Shown in pieces: positions 17,749 through 27,865 of a stretch of DNA of 64,000 nt (its first letter is position 1; each line of letters starts with the position of its first letter). The notes beneath the pieces were generated by a model that was given only the letters and a program-made list of their open reading frames with translations, was not told the DNA's origin and made no database searches. Both the position numbers and the translations under genes were made by a program. The stretch is from positions 1-64,000 of the forward strand of contig JAJYRI010000005.1 in the NCBI GenBank assembly GCA_021794175.1. The letters run 5' to 3'. This stretch comes from a bacterium (GTDB taxonomy: Bacteria > Vulcanimicrobiota > Vulcanimicrobiia > Vulcanimicrobiales > Vulcanimicrobiaceae).

Positions 17749-18150
17749 ATGGAACGCGCGTACGCCGTCGAGCTGAAGATCCCCGATAACGAGGCTTACA
17801 CCGCGATGCGGGCGCTGCAGCGATTGGGAGTCGCGGTCGCGCGCGTGCAGCGCGCCGATATTCTCATCTTCGATCGCGATGCGAGCGACGAACGTCTCGG
17901 CGAGTCGATCGAGCGCGACGAGCGGCTTTTCAACCCGAATAAACACCGGCTCGAGCGTTTGCCCGGCATGCACCCACGCGAAGGGGAGGTGTGGATCGAG
18001 ATGCTCGACGCGCCACGTTCCGCGTCGATGCGTCGCTTGGTCGGCTGGCGTCTCTTCGATCACGCCGGAAAGCCGCTCGGCGACGACGATCTCGACGCCG
18101 CGTGCGCTCGACTGCTTTGTAACCCTGCCATCGAAAGGGCGATCCGATGA
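17749..18150 (+). CDS. PurS-like divergent protein (FGAM synthase small subunit candidate)
   Basis: N-terminal YAVELKIPDNEAYTAMRALQRLGVAVARVQRADILIFD resembles the PurS ferredoxin-like fold in order and length; position directly after purQ; about 50 extra C-terminal residues. Confidence 0.5.
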   Translation: MERAYAVELKIPDNEAYTAMRALQRLGVAVARVQRADILIFDRDASDERLGESIERDERLFNPNKHRLERLPGMHPREGEVWIEMLDAPRSASMRRLVGWRLFDHAGKPLGDDDLDAACARLLCNPAIERAIR

Positions 18151-19169
18151 ACCGGCACTATACCATCGCGACGTTGGGCTCGCATTCCGCGCTTCAGATT
18201 CTCAAAGGGGCGCGCGACGAGGGTTTCCGCACGTTGGCGATCACCAATCCGCAGACCGAACGACTCTATCGGTCCTTTCGTTTTGTCGACGAAGTCATGG
18301 TCCTACCTTCGTATTCGGCGTTTCCGACGCTCTTTGAAGAGCTTCGAGCGCGCAAAGCGATCGTCGTCCCGCATGGATCGTTCGTCGCGTATCTCTCGCC
18401 CGAAGAGCATAAGAAAATGACGATCCCGTATTTTGGGAACAAGGCCGTTCTGGATTGGGAAGCGAGCCGCGAACTGCAACGCGATTGGCTGACGCGTGCC
18501 GGCCTTCGCTTACCCCGGCAATTCAAGAGCGGCGCTGAGATCGATCGCCCTGTCATCGTCAAACTCTACGGTGCCGCAGGCGGTAAGGGCTATATGTTTA
18601 TCCGCGACGCCGCCGACTTCGAAGAGCGTGCCGGCTCCCTCAAGGCCCAATACACGATCCAGGAATACATCATCGGCGTTCCGCTCTACATACACTATTT
18701 CTATTCTCCGCTTTCGGGAGAACTCGAGATTATGTCGATGGATCGTCGTTACGAGACCAACGTCGATTCGCTCGGCCGTATTCCGGCGGCGGCGCAAGAG
18801 GGGATGGACGTCGACCCATCTTACGTCGTGGTCGGCAATTCACCGGTGAGCCTGCGCGAGTCGATGCTCGCCGAGGCGTTGGAGATGGGAGACAACGTTA
18901 TCCGCGTCAGCAAAGAAATTTGCGGTCCCAAAGGACTCTTCGGCGCTTTTTGCATCGAGACGATTATCACGCCGGATATGCATTTCTATATCATGGAGAT
19001 TTCGGCGCGCATCGTCGCCGGAAGCAACCTGTTCATCGACGGATCGCCGTATTCGTATCTCAATTACTCCGAGCCGATGTCGACCGGGCGCCGTATCGCG
19101 CGCGAGATAAAAAACGCACTTCTCGCATCGAACTTACAGGCCGTTCTCGACGATTCGAGCGTTCTTTAA
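18147..19169 (+). CDS. purP: Archaeal-type FAICAR synthetase (PurP), copy 1
   Basis: IATLGSHSALQILKGARDEGFRTLAIT, IPYFGNKAVLDWE, PVIVKLYGAAGGKGYMFI, IQEYIIGVPLYIHYFYSPLSGELEIMSMDRRYETNVD, EISARIVAGSNLFIDGSPYSYL: ATP-grasp PurP signatures. Confidence 0.9.
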   Translation: MNRHYTIATLGSHSALQILKGARDEGFRTLAITNPQTERLYRSFRFVDEVMVLPSYSAFPTLFEELRARKAIVVPHGSFVAYLSPEEHKKMTIPYFGNKAVLDWEASRELQRDWLTRAGLRLPRQFKSGAEIDRPVIVKLYGAAGGKGYMFIRDAADFEERAGSLKAQYTIQEYIIGVPLYIHYFYSPLSGELEIMSMDRRYETNVDSLGRIPAAAQEGMDVDPSYVVVGNSPVSLRESMLAEALEMGDNVIRVSKEICGPKGLFGAFCIETIITPDMHFYIMEISARIVAGSNLFIDGSPYSYLNYSEPMSTGRRIAREIKNALLASNLQAVLDDSSVL

Positions 19170-19172
19170 CCG

Positions 19173-20315
19173 ATGACCCATTTTACGTCGGTCGAAGAGA
19201 CGCTGCGAGGGTACGACCTCGATGCGTTGACGCTCTGCTCGATCGGAAGCCACTCGGCACTCGAAGTCGCCGCCGGGGCGCGGTTGCGCGGCTTGCGTAA
19301 TTTGGTAGTGACGGCGCGTGGACGCGAGCGTACCTATACCGAGCATTTCCGCCGCCGTGAAGGCGCGATTCCCCGCGGTTGCGTTGACGACGTCATCGAA
19401 CTCGAGCGGTTTGCCGACTTGCTCGACGAACGGGTGCAGCGCGAGTTGCTCGCGCGCAACGTCATTTTTTGCGCGAATCGATCGTTCGAAGTGTACTTGC
19501 ACCAACACTTTAGCTACGACGAGATCGAGCGGCGTATGCTCGTTCCGTTCTTCGGGAACCGTTTTCTCCTCCGTGCCGAGGAACGCGATGAGGCGGGAAA
19601 CCAGTACGAACTACTAGCGAAGGCCGGTATACGCCATCCGCAGCAATTTGCATCGCCCGATGAGATCGACCGGCTGGTTATGGTAAAGGCTCCGCACGCT
19701 CGCGTCCGTTTCGAACGCGCCTTCTTTCTCTGCGCGAACCCACGGCAGTACCGAGAAGTAAGCGCGCGATTGATCGCCGACGGCATCCTCGACGAGGCCG
19801 GGCTTGCCGGAGCGGTCATCGAAGAATTCGCGCTCGGGCCGTCGATTAATTTAAATTTCTTCTATTCGCCTCTGCTCGGCGAACTCGAGCTGATGGGGAC
19901 CGATACCCGCCGTCAGACCAATCTCGAAGGGTTCCGCAACGTGCCGCCATCGGTGTACGAACAACTGCGCGACGTCCCCATGCGATTAGAAGAAGCGGGG
20001 CACATCGCCGCGACGCTAACGGAGTCGACCTTGGAATCGGCTTTCGCTATGGGCGAGCGTTTTGTCGCCGCCGCGCGTGAAGCTTTACCGCCGGGAACGA
20101 TCGGACCGTTTGCGCTGCAGTGCGCGATCGTCGCCGGCCCGCCGAAGGAATTCGTTTGTTACGACGTGTCGCTACGAATACCGGGCTCTCCGGGAACGCG
20201 CTTTACCCCCTATTCATCGTACCGGTGGGGACGCGATATCTCGGTCGGCGAGCGCATTGCGATGGAGTTGGAGTTCGCTCGCAGCGCCGGACGTTTGGCG
20301 GAGGTGTTAACATAA
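19173..20315 (+). CDS. PurP-like ATP-grasp protein, divergent copy 2
   Basis: Same order of motifs: LCSIGSHSALEVAAGARLRGLRNLVVT, LVPFFGNRFLLRAEE, LVMVKAPHARVRFERAFFL, SINLNFFYSPLLGELELMGTDTRRQTNLEG, DVSLRIPGSPGTRFTPYSSY. Confidence 0.85.
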   Translation: MTHFTSVEETLRGYDLDALTLCSIGSHSALEVAAGARLRGLRNLVVTARGRERTYTEHFRRREGAIPRGCVDDVIELERFADLLDERVQRELLARNVIFCANRSFEVYLHQHFSYDEIERRMLVPFFGNRFLLRAEERDEAGNQYELLAKAGIRHPQQFASPDEIDRLVMVKAPHARVRFERAFFLCANPRQYREVSARLIADGILDEAGLAGAVIEEFALGPSINLNFFYSPLLGELELMGTDTRRQTNLEGFRNVPPSVYEQLRDVPMRLEEAGHIAATLTESTLESAFAMGERFVAAAREALPPGTIGPFALQCAIVAGPPKEFVCYDVSLRIPGSPGTRFTPYSSYRWGRDISVGERIAMELEFARSAGRLAEVLT

Positions 20316-20319
20316 CCGT

Positions 20320-21858
20320 ATGAAGACCGTCGTAATTCTCGATTTTGGAGCGCAGTACAGCCAATTGATCGCGCGGCGCGTGCGCGAGGCCGGCTATTAT
20401 TGCGAAATCATTCCGTACGATAGGCCGTGGAAGGATATCCTGGCGCTCGACCCCTCGGCACTCATACTCTCCGGCGGCCCGGAGAGTACGCTTGCGGCGG
20501 GCGCACCGACCTGCGATCCTGCAGTATTTTCCGCCGGGTTGCCGATTTTCGGGATCTGTTACGGCATGCAGTTAATCGCGCGTGAAGTCGGCGCGGAGTT
20601 GGTCTCGGGCGGCGCCCCCGAATATGGGCCGGCGACCTTGCGCGTGCTCGATCCGACGCACCCGCTGCTCGCGGGGCTTCCGGAACAATCGCGCGTGTGG
20701 ATGTCGCACGGAGATTCGGTGCAACGGTTACCGGGTGACTTTACGGCGTTGGCGGCGACTCCGCGATGCGCGATCGCCGCAATCGGCAGTAAGAAGCGGC
20801 GTATGGTCGGCGTGCAGTTCCATCCCGAGGTCGTCCACACCGAGTACGGAAAGAAACTGATCGAGAATTTTCTCCGCGAGATCGCGGGGCTCGCTCCGAA
20901 TTGGGCGATGGATTCGTTCCTGGAAAGTAGCATCGCTGCGATCCGCGAACGCGTCGGAGGACGTCGCGTCATCTGTGCGCTCTCGGGCGGTGTCGATTCG
21001 GCCGTTGCAGCGACGTTGGTGGCTCGCGCGATCGGCGAACAGCTCACCTGTATTTTCGTCGACCACGGCCTCTTACGGAAAAATGAAGCGCATGAGGTGT
21101 TGGCGGCATTTCGCGACGTTCTCCACCTCAACGTCATCCACGTCGATGCCGCCGAACGCTTTCTCTCGAAGCTCGCCGATGTCGAGGACCCCGAGCGCAA
21201 GCGGATTCTGATCGGTCACGAATTTATCGCGATATTCGAAGAAGAAGCGGCGAAACTCTCCGATGTCGGGTTTCTCGTTCAGGGAACGCTCTATCCCGAC
21301 GTCATCGAATCGAAGACGCCGCAGAGCAAAGCCGGCCATAAAATTAAATCGCACCATAACGTCGGCGGCCTCCCCGAACATATGAATTTCGCTCTCGTCG
21401 AGCCCCTGCGCTCGCTTTTCAAGGACGAGGTGCGCGCGCTCGGACGCGTGCTCGGCCTGCCCGAGCATATCGTTGCACGCCAGCCCTTTCCGGGCCCGGG
21501 CCTCGCGGTTCGCATTATCGGAGCGGTCGACGAGGAGCGCTTGAAGATCGTTCGCGAGGCCGATGCGATCGTGCGCGAGGAGATCGACCGCACGGCGCTC
21601 GATCCGCACCCCTGGCAGTACTTCGCCGTGCTGACGCCGGTGAAGTCGGTCGGCGTCATGGGCGACGGGCGCACCTACGCCAATCTCGTCGCGGTGCGGG
21701 CGATCGTCAGCGAAGACGGCATGACTGCCGACTGGGCACGCCTTCCGCACGATCTGCTCGCTCGGATCTCGACGCGGATCGTCAACGAGGTTTCCGGCGT
21801 CAATCGCATCGCCTACGATATCACCTCGAAGCCGCCGGCAACCGTGGAGTGGGAATGA
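20320..21858 (+). CDS. guaA: GMP synthase (glutamine-hydrolysing)
   Basis: ILDFGAQYSQLIARRVRE, GICYGMQLIA, ALSGGVDSAV, RQPFPGPGLAVRIIG, TSKPPATVEWE end. Confidence 0.97.
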   Translation: MKTVVILDFGAQYSQLIARRVREAGYYCEIIPYDRPWKDILALDPSALILSGGPESTLAAGAPTCDPAVFSAGLPIFGICYGMQLIAREVGAELVSGGAPEYGPATLRVLDPTHPLLAGLPEQSRVWMSHGDSVQRLPGDFTALAATPRCAIAAIGSKKRRMVGVQFHPEVVHTEYGKKLIENFLREIAGLAPNWAMDSFLESSIAAIRERVGGRRVICALSGGVDSAVAATLVARAIGEQLTCIFVDHGLLRKNEAHEVLAAFRDVLHLNVIHVDAAERFLSKLADVEDPERKRILIGHEFIAIFEEEAAKLSDVGFLVQGTLYPDVIESKTPQSKAGHKIKSHHNVGGLPEHMNFALVEPLRSLFKDEVRALGRVLGLPEHIVARQPFPGPGLAVRIIGAVDEERLKIVREADAIVREEIDRTALDPHPWQYFAVLTPVKSVGVMGDGRTYANLVAVRAIVSEDGMTADWARLPHDLLARISTRIVNEVSGVNRIAYDITSKPPATVEWE

Positions 21859-23126
21859 TGCGGATACTCGTCATCGGCAACGGAGCTCGTGAAGATGCGC
21901 TCGGACGGCGCATCGCGGAATCGCCCTCCTGCGAGGCGCTTTTCACCGCGCCGGGAAATGCCGGGACCTCGCTCTACGGGACGAATTGGAATATCGCGGT
22001 CACCGATGCAAAAGCGATCGCGCAACGCGCACTTGAAGAGCGTATCGATCTCGTCGTTATCGGGCCCGAGACGGCGATCGCCGCCGGAGTCGCCGATCGA
22101 GCGCGCGAAGTCGGCCTCTCCGTCTTCGGACCGAATCGTTCGATCGGGCGACTCGAGAGCTCGAAGAGTTTCGCAAAGCGTTTCATGGAGCGCAACGGTG
22201 TCCCGACCGCACGGTACGCAGTCGTGCATACCCTCGACACGGCGCGCAAAGTGCTCGCATCGTGGGGCGAACGCGGCGTCGTCGTCAAAGCCGATGGGTT
22301 GGCCGCCGGCAAAGGGGTTGTCGTTACCTCGGGGCCCTCGGAAGCGGAAGCATTGCTGGCGCGCTGGTACGGCGAACGAGCGATTCCCGGCGGCGGATCC
22401 GACATCGTTCTCGAAGAGCGACTGGTGGGGCGTGAACTCTCGGTCTTCGCCCTCTGCGACGGGCGCGCGATGATGCCGTTTATCGCCGCGTGCGATTATA
22501 AACGCGCCGGCGATGGCGACACCGGGCCGAATACCGGCGGGATGGGCGCGTATTCTCCGCCGCACGGTTTCCCCGACGGGTACATGGATACCGTACGCGA
22601 GCAGATCTTTGCACCGATGCTACGCGGATTGGCCGCCGAAAACGAACGCTACGTCGGCGTTCTCTATGCGGGTCTGATGTGGTGTGCGGACGGGCCGAAG
22701 GTCATCGAATTCAACGTGCGTTTCGGCGATCCCGAGACGCAGGCGATTCTCCCGCGCATCGGCGGTGATTTTGCAGCATTGCTGAAATCCTGTGCCGACG
22801 GGGCGCTCGATCTCTCCGTCGCTCGCGTCAATCCCGAAGCGTGCGTCGGGGTCGTGCTGGCGAGCTCGCGCTATCCGATCGAGAGCACGCCGGTCGCCGA
22901 CCTGCCCGCGCAGGTACCGCTACCCGACGGAGTGCAGCTCTTTTGGGGCGCGTCGCAACTCATCGACGGCGCGGTCAGCAGTTCGGGTGGACGCGTTCTC
23001 ACGGTGAGCGCCGTCGGCGCGACGCTCGAAGAAGCGCGCGGGCGTGCTTACGAGGGCGTGCGCACCCTCCGCGAACGCTTCGGCGACGCGAACCTCACGT
23101 TCCGCACCGATATCGCGCAGTTTTAA
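21855..23126 (+). CDS. purD: Phosphoribosylamine-glycine ligase
   Basis: MRILVIGNGAREDALGRRI, GLAAGKGVVV, NTGGMGAYSP, FNVRFGDPETQA. Confidence 0.96.
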   Translation: MMRILVIGNGAREDALGRRIAESPSCEALFTAPGNAGTSLYGTNWNIAVTDAKAIAQRALEERIDLVVIGPETAIAAGVADRAREVGLSVFGPNRSIGRLESSKSFAKRFMERNGVPTARYAVVHTLDTARKVLASWGERGVVVKADGLAAGKGVVVTSGPSEAEALLARWYGERAIPGGGSDIVLEERLVGRELSVFALCDGRAMMPFIAACDYKRAGDGDTGPNTGGMGAYSPPHGFPDGYMDTVREQIFAPMLRGLAAENERYVGVLYAGLMWCADGPKVIEFNVRFGDPETQAILPRIGGDFAALLKSCADGALDLSVARVNPEACVGVVLASSRYPIESTPVADLPAQVPLPDGVQLFWGASQLIDGAVSSSGGRVLTVSAVGATLEEARGRAYEGVRTLRERFGDANLTFRTDIAQF

Positions 23127-24853
23127 CCGTTTCCGGCACTGCGATAGGCAAGCAGCAGATCGCGCCGCGTGAGGATTCCGACGAGTATCCCGTTTTCGCC
23201 GAGCACGGGAAGCAACGGCGTGTCGTTCTCGGCCATCAGTTCGGCCGCGCGGTCGAGCGTGTCGGTTGGTGCGAGCGCACCGGGGTGTAGATGGAGGATC
23301 GAACGCAGCGGCTCGGCTCCTCGCCGTTCGGCCGCCGCGCGTGCGAGATCGAGCGCAGTCACGACCCCCACGAACTGCTCTCCATCGCAAACGGGGATCG
23401 CGAGTTCGTTCTCGTTGCGATCCTCATCGATCGCATCGGCGATCGTCCCGTCGGCCTGCGCGATAACCGGCGCCCTGCGCGTGTATGCGGCGACGGTAAG
23501 GCGAGAAAAGAAGCCGGGATGGCGAGCCTTCTTCCAATCGATGCCGCGGCGGAGAAGTTTCTGTTCGTAGACGGTCGCCCCGAGTAAGCGGCGACCGAGA
23601 AGCGATGCGATGACGACGGTAACCATCAACGGGAGGATGATCGTGTAGTCGCTCGACATCTCGAACACGATCATGATCGCGGTGATCGGCGCCTCCGCCG
23701 CTGCGGCGAAGAGCGCGGCCATCGCGACGAGGCCGTAGGCCGCCGCCGGCCCGGTCCAGAGCGGGAAGAGCGCGTGAACGATACGTCCGTATCCATCGCC
23801 GAGAAAGGCGCCGATAAAGAGCGATGGGGCAAAGACGCCGCCGGAGCCGCCACTTCCGAGCGTCAACGAAGTCGCCAGCGGTTTGAGTGCTGCGAGAAGA
23901 AACGCGTGCGGTGCGGCGACATGTTCGTAGAGAACTTGTTGAATCGAATCGTAGCCGACGCCGAAGACCTGTGGGAACCAGATGCCGATCGCCCCGACAC
24001 ACGCGAAACCGAGCGCCCCCTTCGCCCAAGCGGGGAGCCCCACAGCCTCGAAGCGATCCTCGACGGCGTACAGTAACTTAACAAATCCGGTCGCCCACAC
24101 TGCCGCTAGAACGCCGAGCACGCCGTAGAGCAGCAATTCCCACGGTGAGACGAGTTGGAAGCCGGCGGCATTAAACGACGGATGATTGCCCAAGAACGCG
24201 CGCCCGATCACCGCCGAGATCACCGAGGCAACGACGATCGCCGCGAACGAACGCGGGGCGAATTCGCCGAGGATCACTTCGGCAGCGAAGAACACCCCGC
24301 CGATCGGCGCATTAAAGGTCGCCGAGATACCCGCAGCCGCGCCGCAGGCGACGAGCGTCCGGACGACCGAGGCAGGGGCCTTCGTGACCTGGCCGAGCAC
24401 CGAGCCGATCGTCGAACCGATCTGCACGATCGGTCCCTCGCGTCCGCAACTACCGCCAAAGCCGATCGATGTTGCCGAGACGATCGATTTTATCGCGATG
24501 ATTCTCGGACGCATAACGCCGCCCCGAAGCGCGACCGCTTCCATGACCTCGGGCACGCCGTGCCCTTTCGCTTCGGGCGCAAAGCGCACGGTGATGTATG
24601 CGGCGATGCTGCCGCCGATCGCCAAAAGAAGAACGAGGCCGATCGGGCCGAGATGCGCTTCGAAAAATGGCAGCAGCCGACCGAACGCCAGCCAGCCCGC
24701 GCCGGCGATCATCTCACGGAAGAGAACGGCACCGAGACCCCCGCCGACCCCGACCAGAACCGCCGCGGCGATCATAAAGGCGCTCTGAGAAACCGAAAAG
24801 CGCCCGACCCGTAAGACGTAGGCGGTCCCTTTCGGTTCGAACGCAAATCGCAC
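23123..24853 (-). CDS. CLC-type chloride channel/antiporter with C-terminal CBS domains
   Basis: GGSCGREGPIVQIGSTIGS, GSGGSGGVFAPSLFIGAFLGDGYG; C-terminal CBS pair. Confidence 0.92.
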   Translation of the reverse strand: MRFAFEPKGTAYVLRVGRFSVSQSAFMIAAAVLVGVGGGLGAVLFREMIAGAGWLAFGRLLPFFEAHLGPIGLVLLLAIGGSIAAYITVRFAPEAKGHGVPEVMEAVALRGGVMRPRIIAIKSIVSATSIGFGGSCGREGPIVQIGSTIGSVLGQVTKAPASVVRTLVACGAAAGISATFNAPIGGVFFAAEVILGEFAPRSFAAIVVASVISAVIGRAFLGNHPSFNAAGFQLVSPWELLLYGVLGVLAAVWATGFVKLLYAVEDRFEAVGLPAWAKGALGFACVGAIGIWFPQVFGVGYDSIQQVLYEHVAAPHAFLLAALKPLATSLTLGSGGSGGVFAPSLFIGAFLGDGYGRIVHALFPLWTGPAAAYGLVAMAALFAAAAEAPITAIMIVFEMSSDYTIILPLMVTVVIASLLGRRLLGATVYEQKLLRRGIDWKKARHPGFFSRLTVAAYTRRAPVIAQADGTIADAIDEDRNENELAIPVCDGEQFVGVVTALDLARAAAERRGAEPLRSILHLHPGALAPTDTLDRAAELMAENDTPLLPVLGENGILVGILTRRDLLLAYRSAGNG

Positions 24854-24971
24854 GAGTATTCGTTCGCTCGCCGCCGCCGCAGTTACTGCGACGTCGCCGA
24901 TACTTGCAATCGGCAGGGGGGCTGCAAGGTGAAGGGAACCTTAACGCACCCATGAGCGATTATAGAGAGCG

Positions 24972-25634
24972 ATGAACTACCGCTTACAACCGACCGCCCC
25001 ATACGGGGCAACGACGTCGACGCCGGCGCTCCTGAGCCAAGTACTCGGGATCACGGGGCTCGGGCTCTGTATCACGGCGCTTGCAACGTATCTCTTCCGC
25101 GACATGGCGCCGAGCTTTCTCTCTTTCGGAGCGTTGATCGCCGGCTTCGTGCTGCTCTTCGCCATCGGGCGAATGAGCGCGAACGAGCCCGTCGCGCTCA
25201 TGTTGTTCTACGTGTTTACGTTTCTCGAAGGTATCGGCATAGCGCCGACGATCGCGTACTACGCGCACATCGACGGGCCGAGCGTCGTGATGAACGCGGC
25301 GCTCACCACCGGGCTTGGGATGCTCGGGCTCGGCGCGATCGTCTATGCGACGACCTTCGATTTTCGGCGACTCTACGGCGTGCTGATGATGGCGCTCATT
25401 GCGATTATCCTGATCGGAATCGTTTCGATCTTCATCCATTTCGTCTCGCCGACCGCGATATCGTGGGTGGTTCTCGTTATCTTTGCAGGGCTAACGCTCG
25501 CCGATTTCGCGCGTATTCGCGCCGGTGGGAGCGGATCGAGTGCGGTGATGCTCGCAATTAGCATCTATCTCGACGCGATCAACATCTTTCTTGCGTTGTT
25601 GCAAATCTTCGGCGGCCGCCGCTCAAACGATTAG
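24972..25634 (+). CDS. Bax inhibitor-1/YccA-family membrane protein
   Basis: Seven hydrophobic segments; FTFLEGIGIAPTIAYY and SIYLDAINIFLALLQIFGGRR signature. Confidence 0.88.
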   Translation: MNYRLQPTAPYGATTSTPALLSQVLGITGLGLCITALATYLFRDMAPSFLSFGALIAGFVLLFAIGRMSANEPVALMLFYVFTFLEGIGIAPTIAYYAHIDGPSVVMNAALTTGLGMLGLGAIVYATTFDFRRLYGVLMMALIAIILIGIVSIFIHFVSPTAISWVVLVIFAGLTLADFARIRAGGSGSSAVMLAISIYLDAINIFLALLQIFGGRRSND

Positions 25635-25643
25635 CGACCAAAC

Positions 25644-27023
25644 GTGTGCGGGATCGTCGGTCTCTTCGCCCCAGGTCGTGATGCGGCGCGGCTCGCCTAT
25701 TTCGGCCTCTACGCGCTTCAGCATCGCGGCCAAGAATCGGCCGGCATCGCCGCCGGGGATGGCGGCACGCTCCGATCGCATAAGGAGATGGGGCTGCTCG
25801 GGGCGATCTTCGACGAAGAGATCCTCGCCCAGCTCAGTGGCCACCTCGCAGTCGGTCACACGCGCTACTCCACGACCGGCTCCTCGGTGGTCGTCAACGC
25901 ACAACCCCTGCTCGAACGCACCGATATCGGCGAATTCGCATTAGCGCATAACGGCAATCTCACCAATACCGACGAATTGCGCGCGGAACTGCCGGCCGGA
26001 ACGGTGATGCAGGCATCCTCGGATACCGAGGTCCTCGCGAAGCTTATCGTCGAGAGCTCCGGAACGATGATCGAACGGATCGAGGCGGCGATGCAGAAGG
26101 CGCGCGGCGCCTATTCGATCGCGCTTTGCTCGGAGAGCGAGCTCTTTGCCTTTCGCGACCCGTGGGGCGTACGACCGCTCTGTCTGGGGACCTTCGACGA
26201 CGGCGGCTACGTCGTCGCCAGCGAATCCTGTGCGCTGGCGACGGTCGGAGCCCGTTATCTGCGCGAAGTAGAGGCGGGAGAGATCGTACACGTTACCCGC
26301 GAAGGTATTACCTCACACCACGTTCACGTGCGCGATGAGTTCCCCGCGCTGTGCATGTTTGAATATATTTATTTCGCGCGACCGGATTCGAAGCTCGACA
26401 ATCGCTCGATTTATATGGCGCGACACGAAATGGGAAAACGGCTCGCGCGCGAGCATCCCGTCGAAGCCGACTGCGTCATGGCCGTTCCCGATTCCGCGGT
26501 GCCGGGCGGCATCGGCTATGCCACCGAGAGCGGGCTGCCCTACGTTGAGGGGCTCATAAAGAATCGTTATATCGGACGGACCTTCATCAGCCCCGATCAA
26601 TCGATGCGCTCGCGCGGCGTACACTTAAAATTTAACCCGGTCGTCGAAAATCTGCGCGGGCAGCGCGTCGTCGTCGTTGACGATTCCATCGTGCGCGGGA
26701 CGACGACGCCGCGCATCGTCGCGCTGTTGCGGGAAGCGGGTGCGCGCGAGGTTCACCTGCGTATCACTTCGCCCCCAATACTCCACCCGTGCTATCTCGG
26801 CGTCGATATGGCGAGCTACGACGAACTGATCGCCGCAAACTACAGCGTCGAGGAGATTCGCGCGAAGACCGGTGCGGATTCGCTTGGTTATCTCTCGCTC
26901 GACGGGCTGATCGAATCGACCGGGCGCAAACGAGAAGAGATGTGTCTGGGCTGCCTGACCGGCGTCTATCCGACCGAGCCCGCGGAGCACGAGCGTGCTC
27001 CGCATGCGCTGACGCGCTCCTAG
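25644..27023 (+). CDS. purF: Amidophosphoribosyltransferase
   Basis: (GTG)CGIVGLF N-terminal Cys glutaminase; VVVVDDSIVRGTTTPRIV PRPP motif. Confidence 0.97.
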   Translation: MCGIVGLFAPGRDAARLAYFGLYALQHRGQESAGIAAGDGGTLRSHKEMGLLGAIFDEEILAQLSGHLAVGHTRYSTTGSSVVVNAQPLLERTDIGEFALAHNGNLTNTDELRAELPAGTVMQASSDTEVLAKLIVESSGTMIERIEAAMQKARGAYSIALCSESELFAFRDPWGVRPLCLGTFDDGGYVVASESCALATVGARYLREVEAGEIVHVTREGITSHHVHVRDEFPALCMFEYIYFARPDSKLDNRSIYMARHEMGKRLAREHPVEADCVMAVPDSAVPGGIGYATESGLPYVEGLIKNRYIGRTFISPDQSMRSRGVHLKFNPVVENLRGQRVVVVDDSIVRGTTTPRIVALLREAGAREVHLRITSPPILHPCYLGVDMASYDELIAANYSVEEIRAKTGADSLGYLSLDGLIESTGRKREEMCLGCLTGVYPTEPAEHERAPHALTRS

Positions 27024-27859
27024 GGTTCCGGCTGGAGGTTCCGGGCGAGCGAACTCGGTGCCGGGATCTTGATGCGGTCGGCGAGCCGTAAAAAGGCGAG
27101 AAACCGCACGTTAAGCCAGGTTGGGTCGAATTCAAACCAACGAAGCCCGTGTCGTGCCGAGAACGGGAACGCGTGGTGGTTGTTGTGCCATCCCTCGCCC
27201 CATGAGAGCAGGGCGACCCACCAACAGTTGGTGGAAAGATCTTTCGTGCGGTACGTGCGATAGCCTAACGAGTGCGCCGCGCTATTGACCAACCAGGTCG
27301 TGTGATAGCCGAGTACGAGCCGAACGAAGATTCCCCAGACGACCCAGGTCCAACCACCGAGCGCCAACAGCACGAGCGCGAGCGCTAACTGCATGTAGAC
27401 GTGCGTGCGTTCGAGGAAGCGGTAGAAGCGGCTCCCGCAGAGATCGGGTGCAAAGCGCGCGATCTCTGCTTCGGTCGGGATCGCATCGTTGTGCTTGTAT
27501 ATCCAGCGAATATGCGCCCAGCGAAAACCGCGATCCATTCCGTGCGGATCGTTCGCGGTGTCGGCGTTGGCATGATGTTTGCGGTGCGTCGCGACCCAAC
27601 GGATCGGGTCGCCCTGCAGAGCGAGGGCGCCGAAGATTGCGAGCACGTATTCCAGCGGTTTGCGCAAGCGCAAGCCGCGGTGGGTGAGCGTTCGGTGGTA
27701 GAAGAGGGTAACACCGAGTGCACCGGTGAGGTAAGCGATAATCGCGGCCACCACAAGGGCGCTCCATTGGAACGCGCCGGGGATGAAAACCGCGAGCGCG
27801 CCGATATGAATCGCTGCGAGTCCGAAGCGATTCATACGGCGCCGAACGAGGTCGGTCAC
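27020..27859 (-). CDS. Acyl-CoA / fatty-acid desaturase
   Basis: Three histidine boxes: YHRTLTH, HRKHH, WHNNHH. Confidence 0.93.
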   Translation of the reverse strand: MTDLVRRRMNRFGLAAIHIGALAVFIPGAFQWSALVVAAIIAYLTGALGVTLFYHRTLTHRGLRLRKPLEYVLAIFGALALQGDPIRWVATHRKHHANADTANDPHGMDRGFRWAHIRWIYKHNDAIPTEAEIARFAPDLCGSRFYRFLERTHVYMQLALALVLLALGGWTWVVWGIFVRLVLGYHTTWLVNSAAHSLGYRTYRTKDLSTNCWWVALLSWGEGWHNNHHAFPFSARHGLRWFEFDPTWLNVRFLAFLRLADRIKIPAPSSLARNLQPEP

Positions 27860-27865
27860 ATTGTC

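Noticed and set aside
24155-24814. Plus-strand Arg/Asp-rich ORFs inside the CLC channel gene
   Set aside because: Antisense to a confident CLC reading frame and low complexity.
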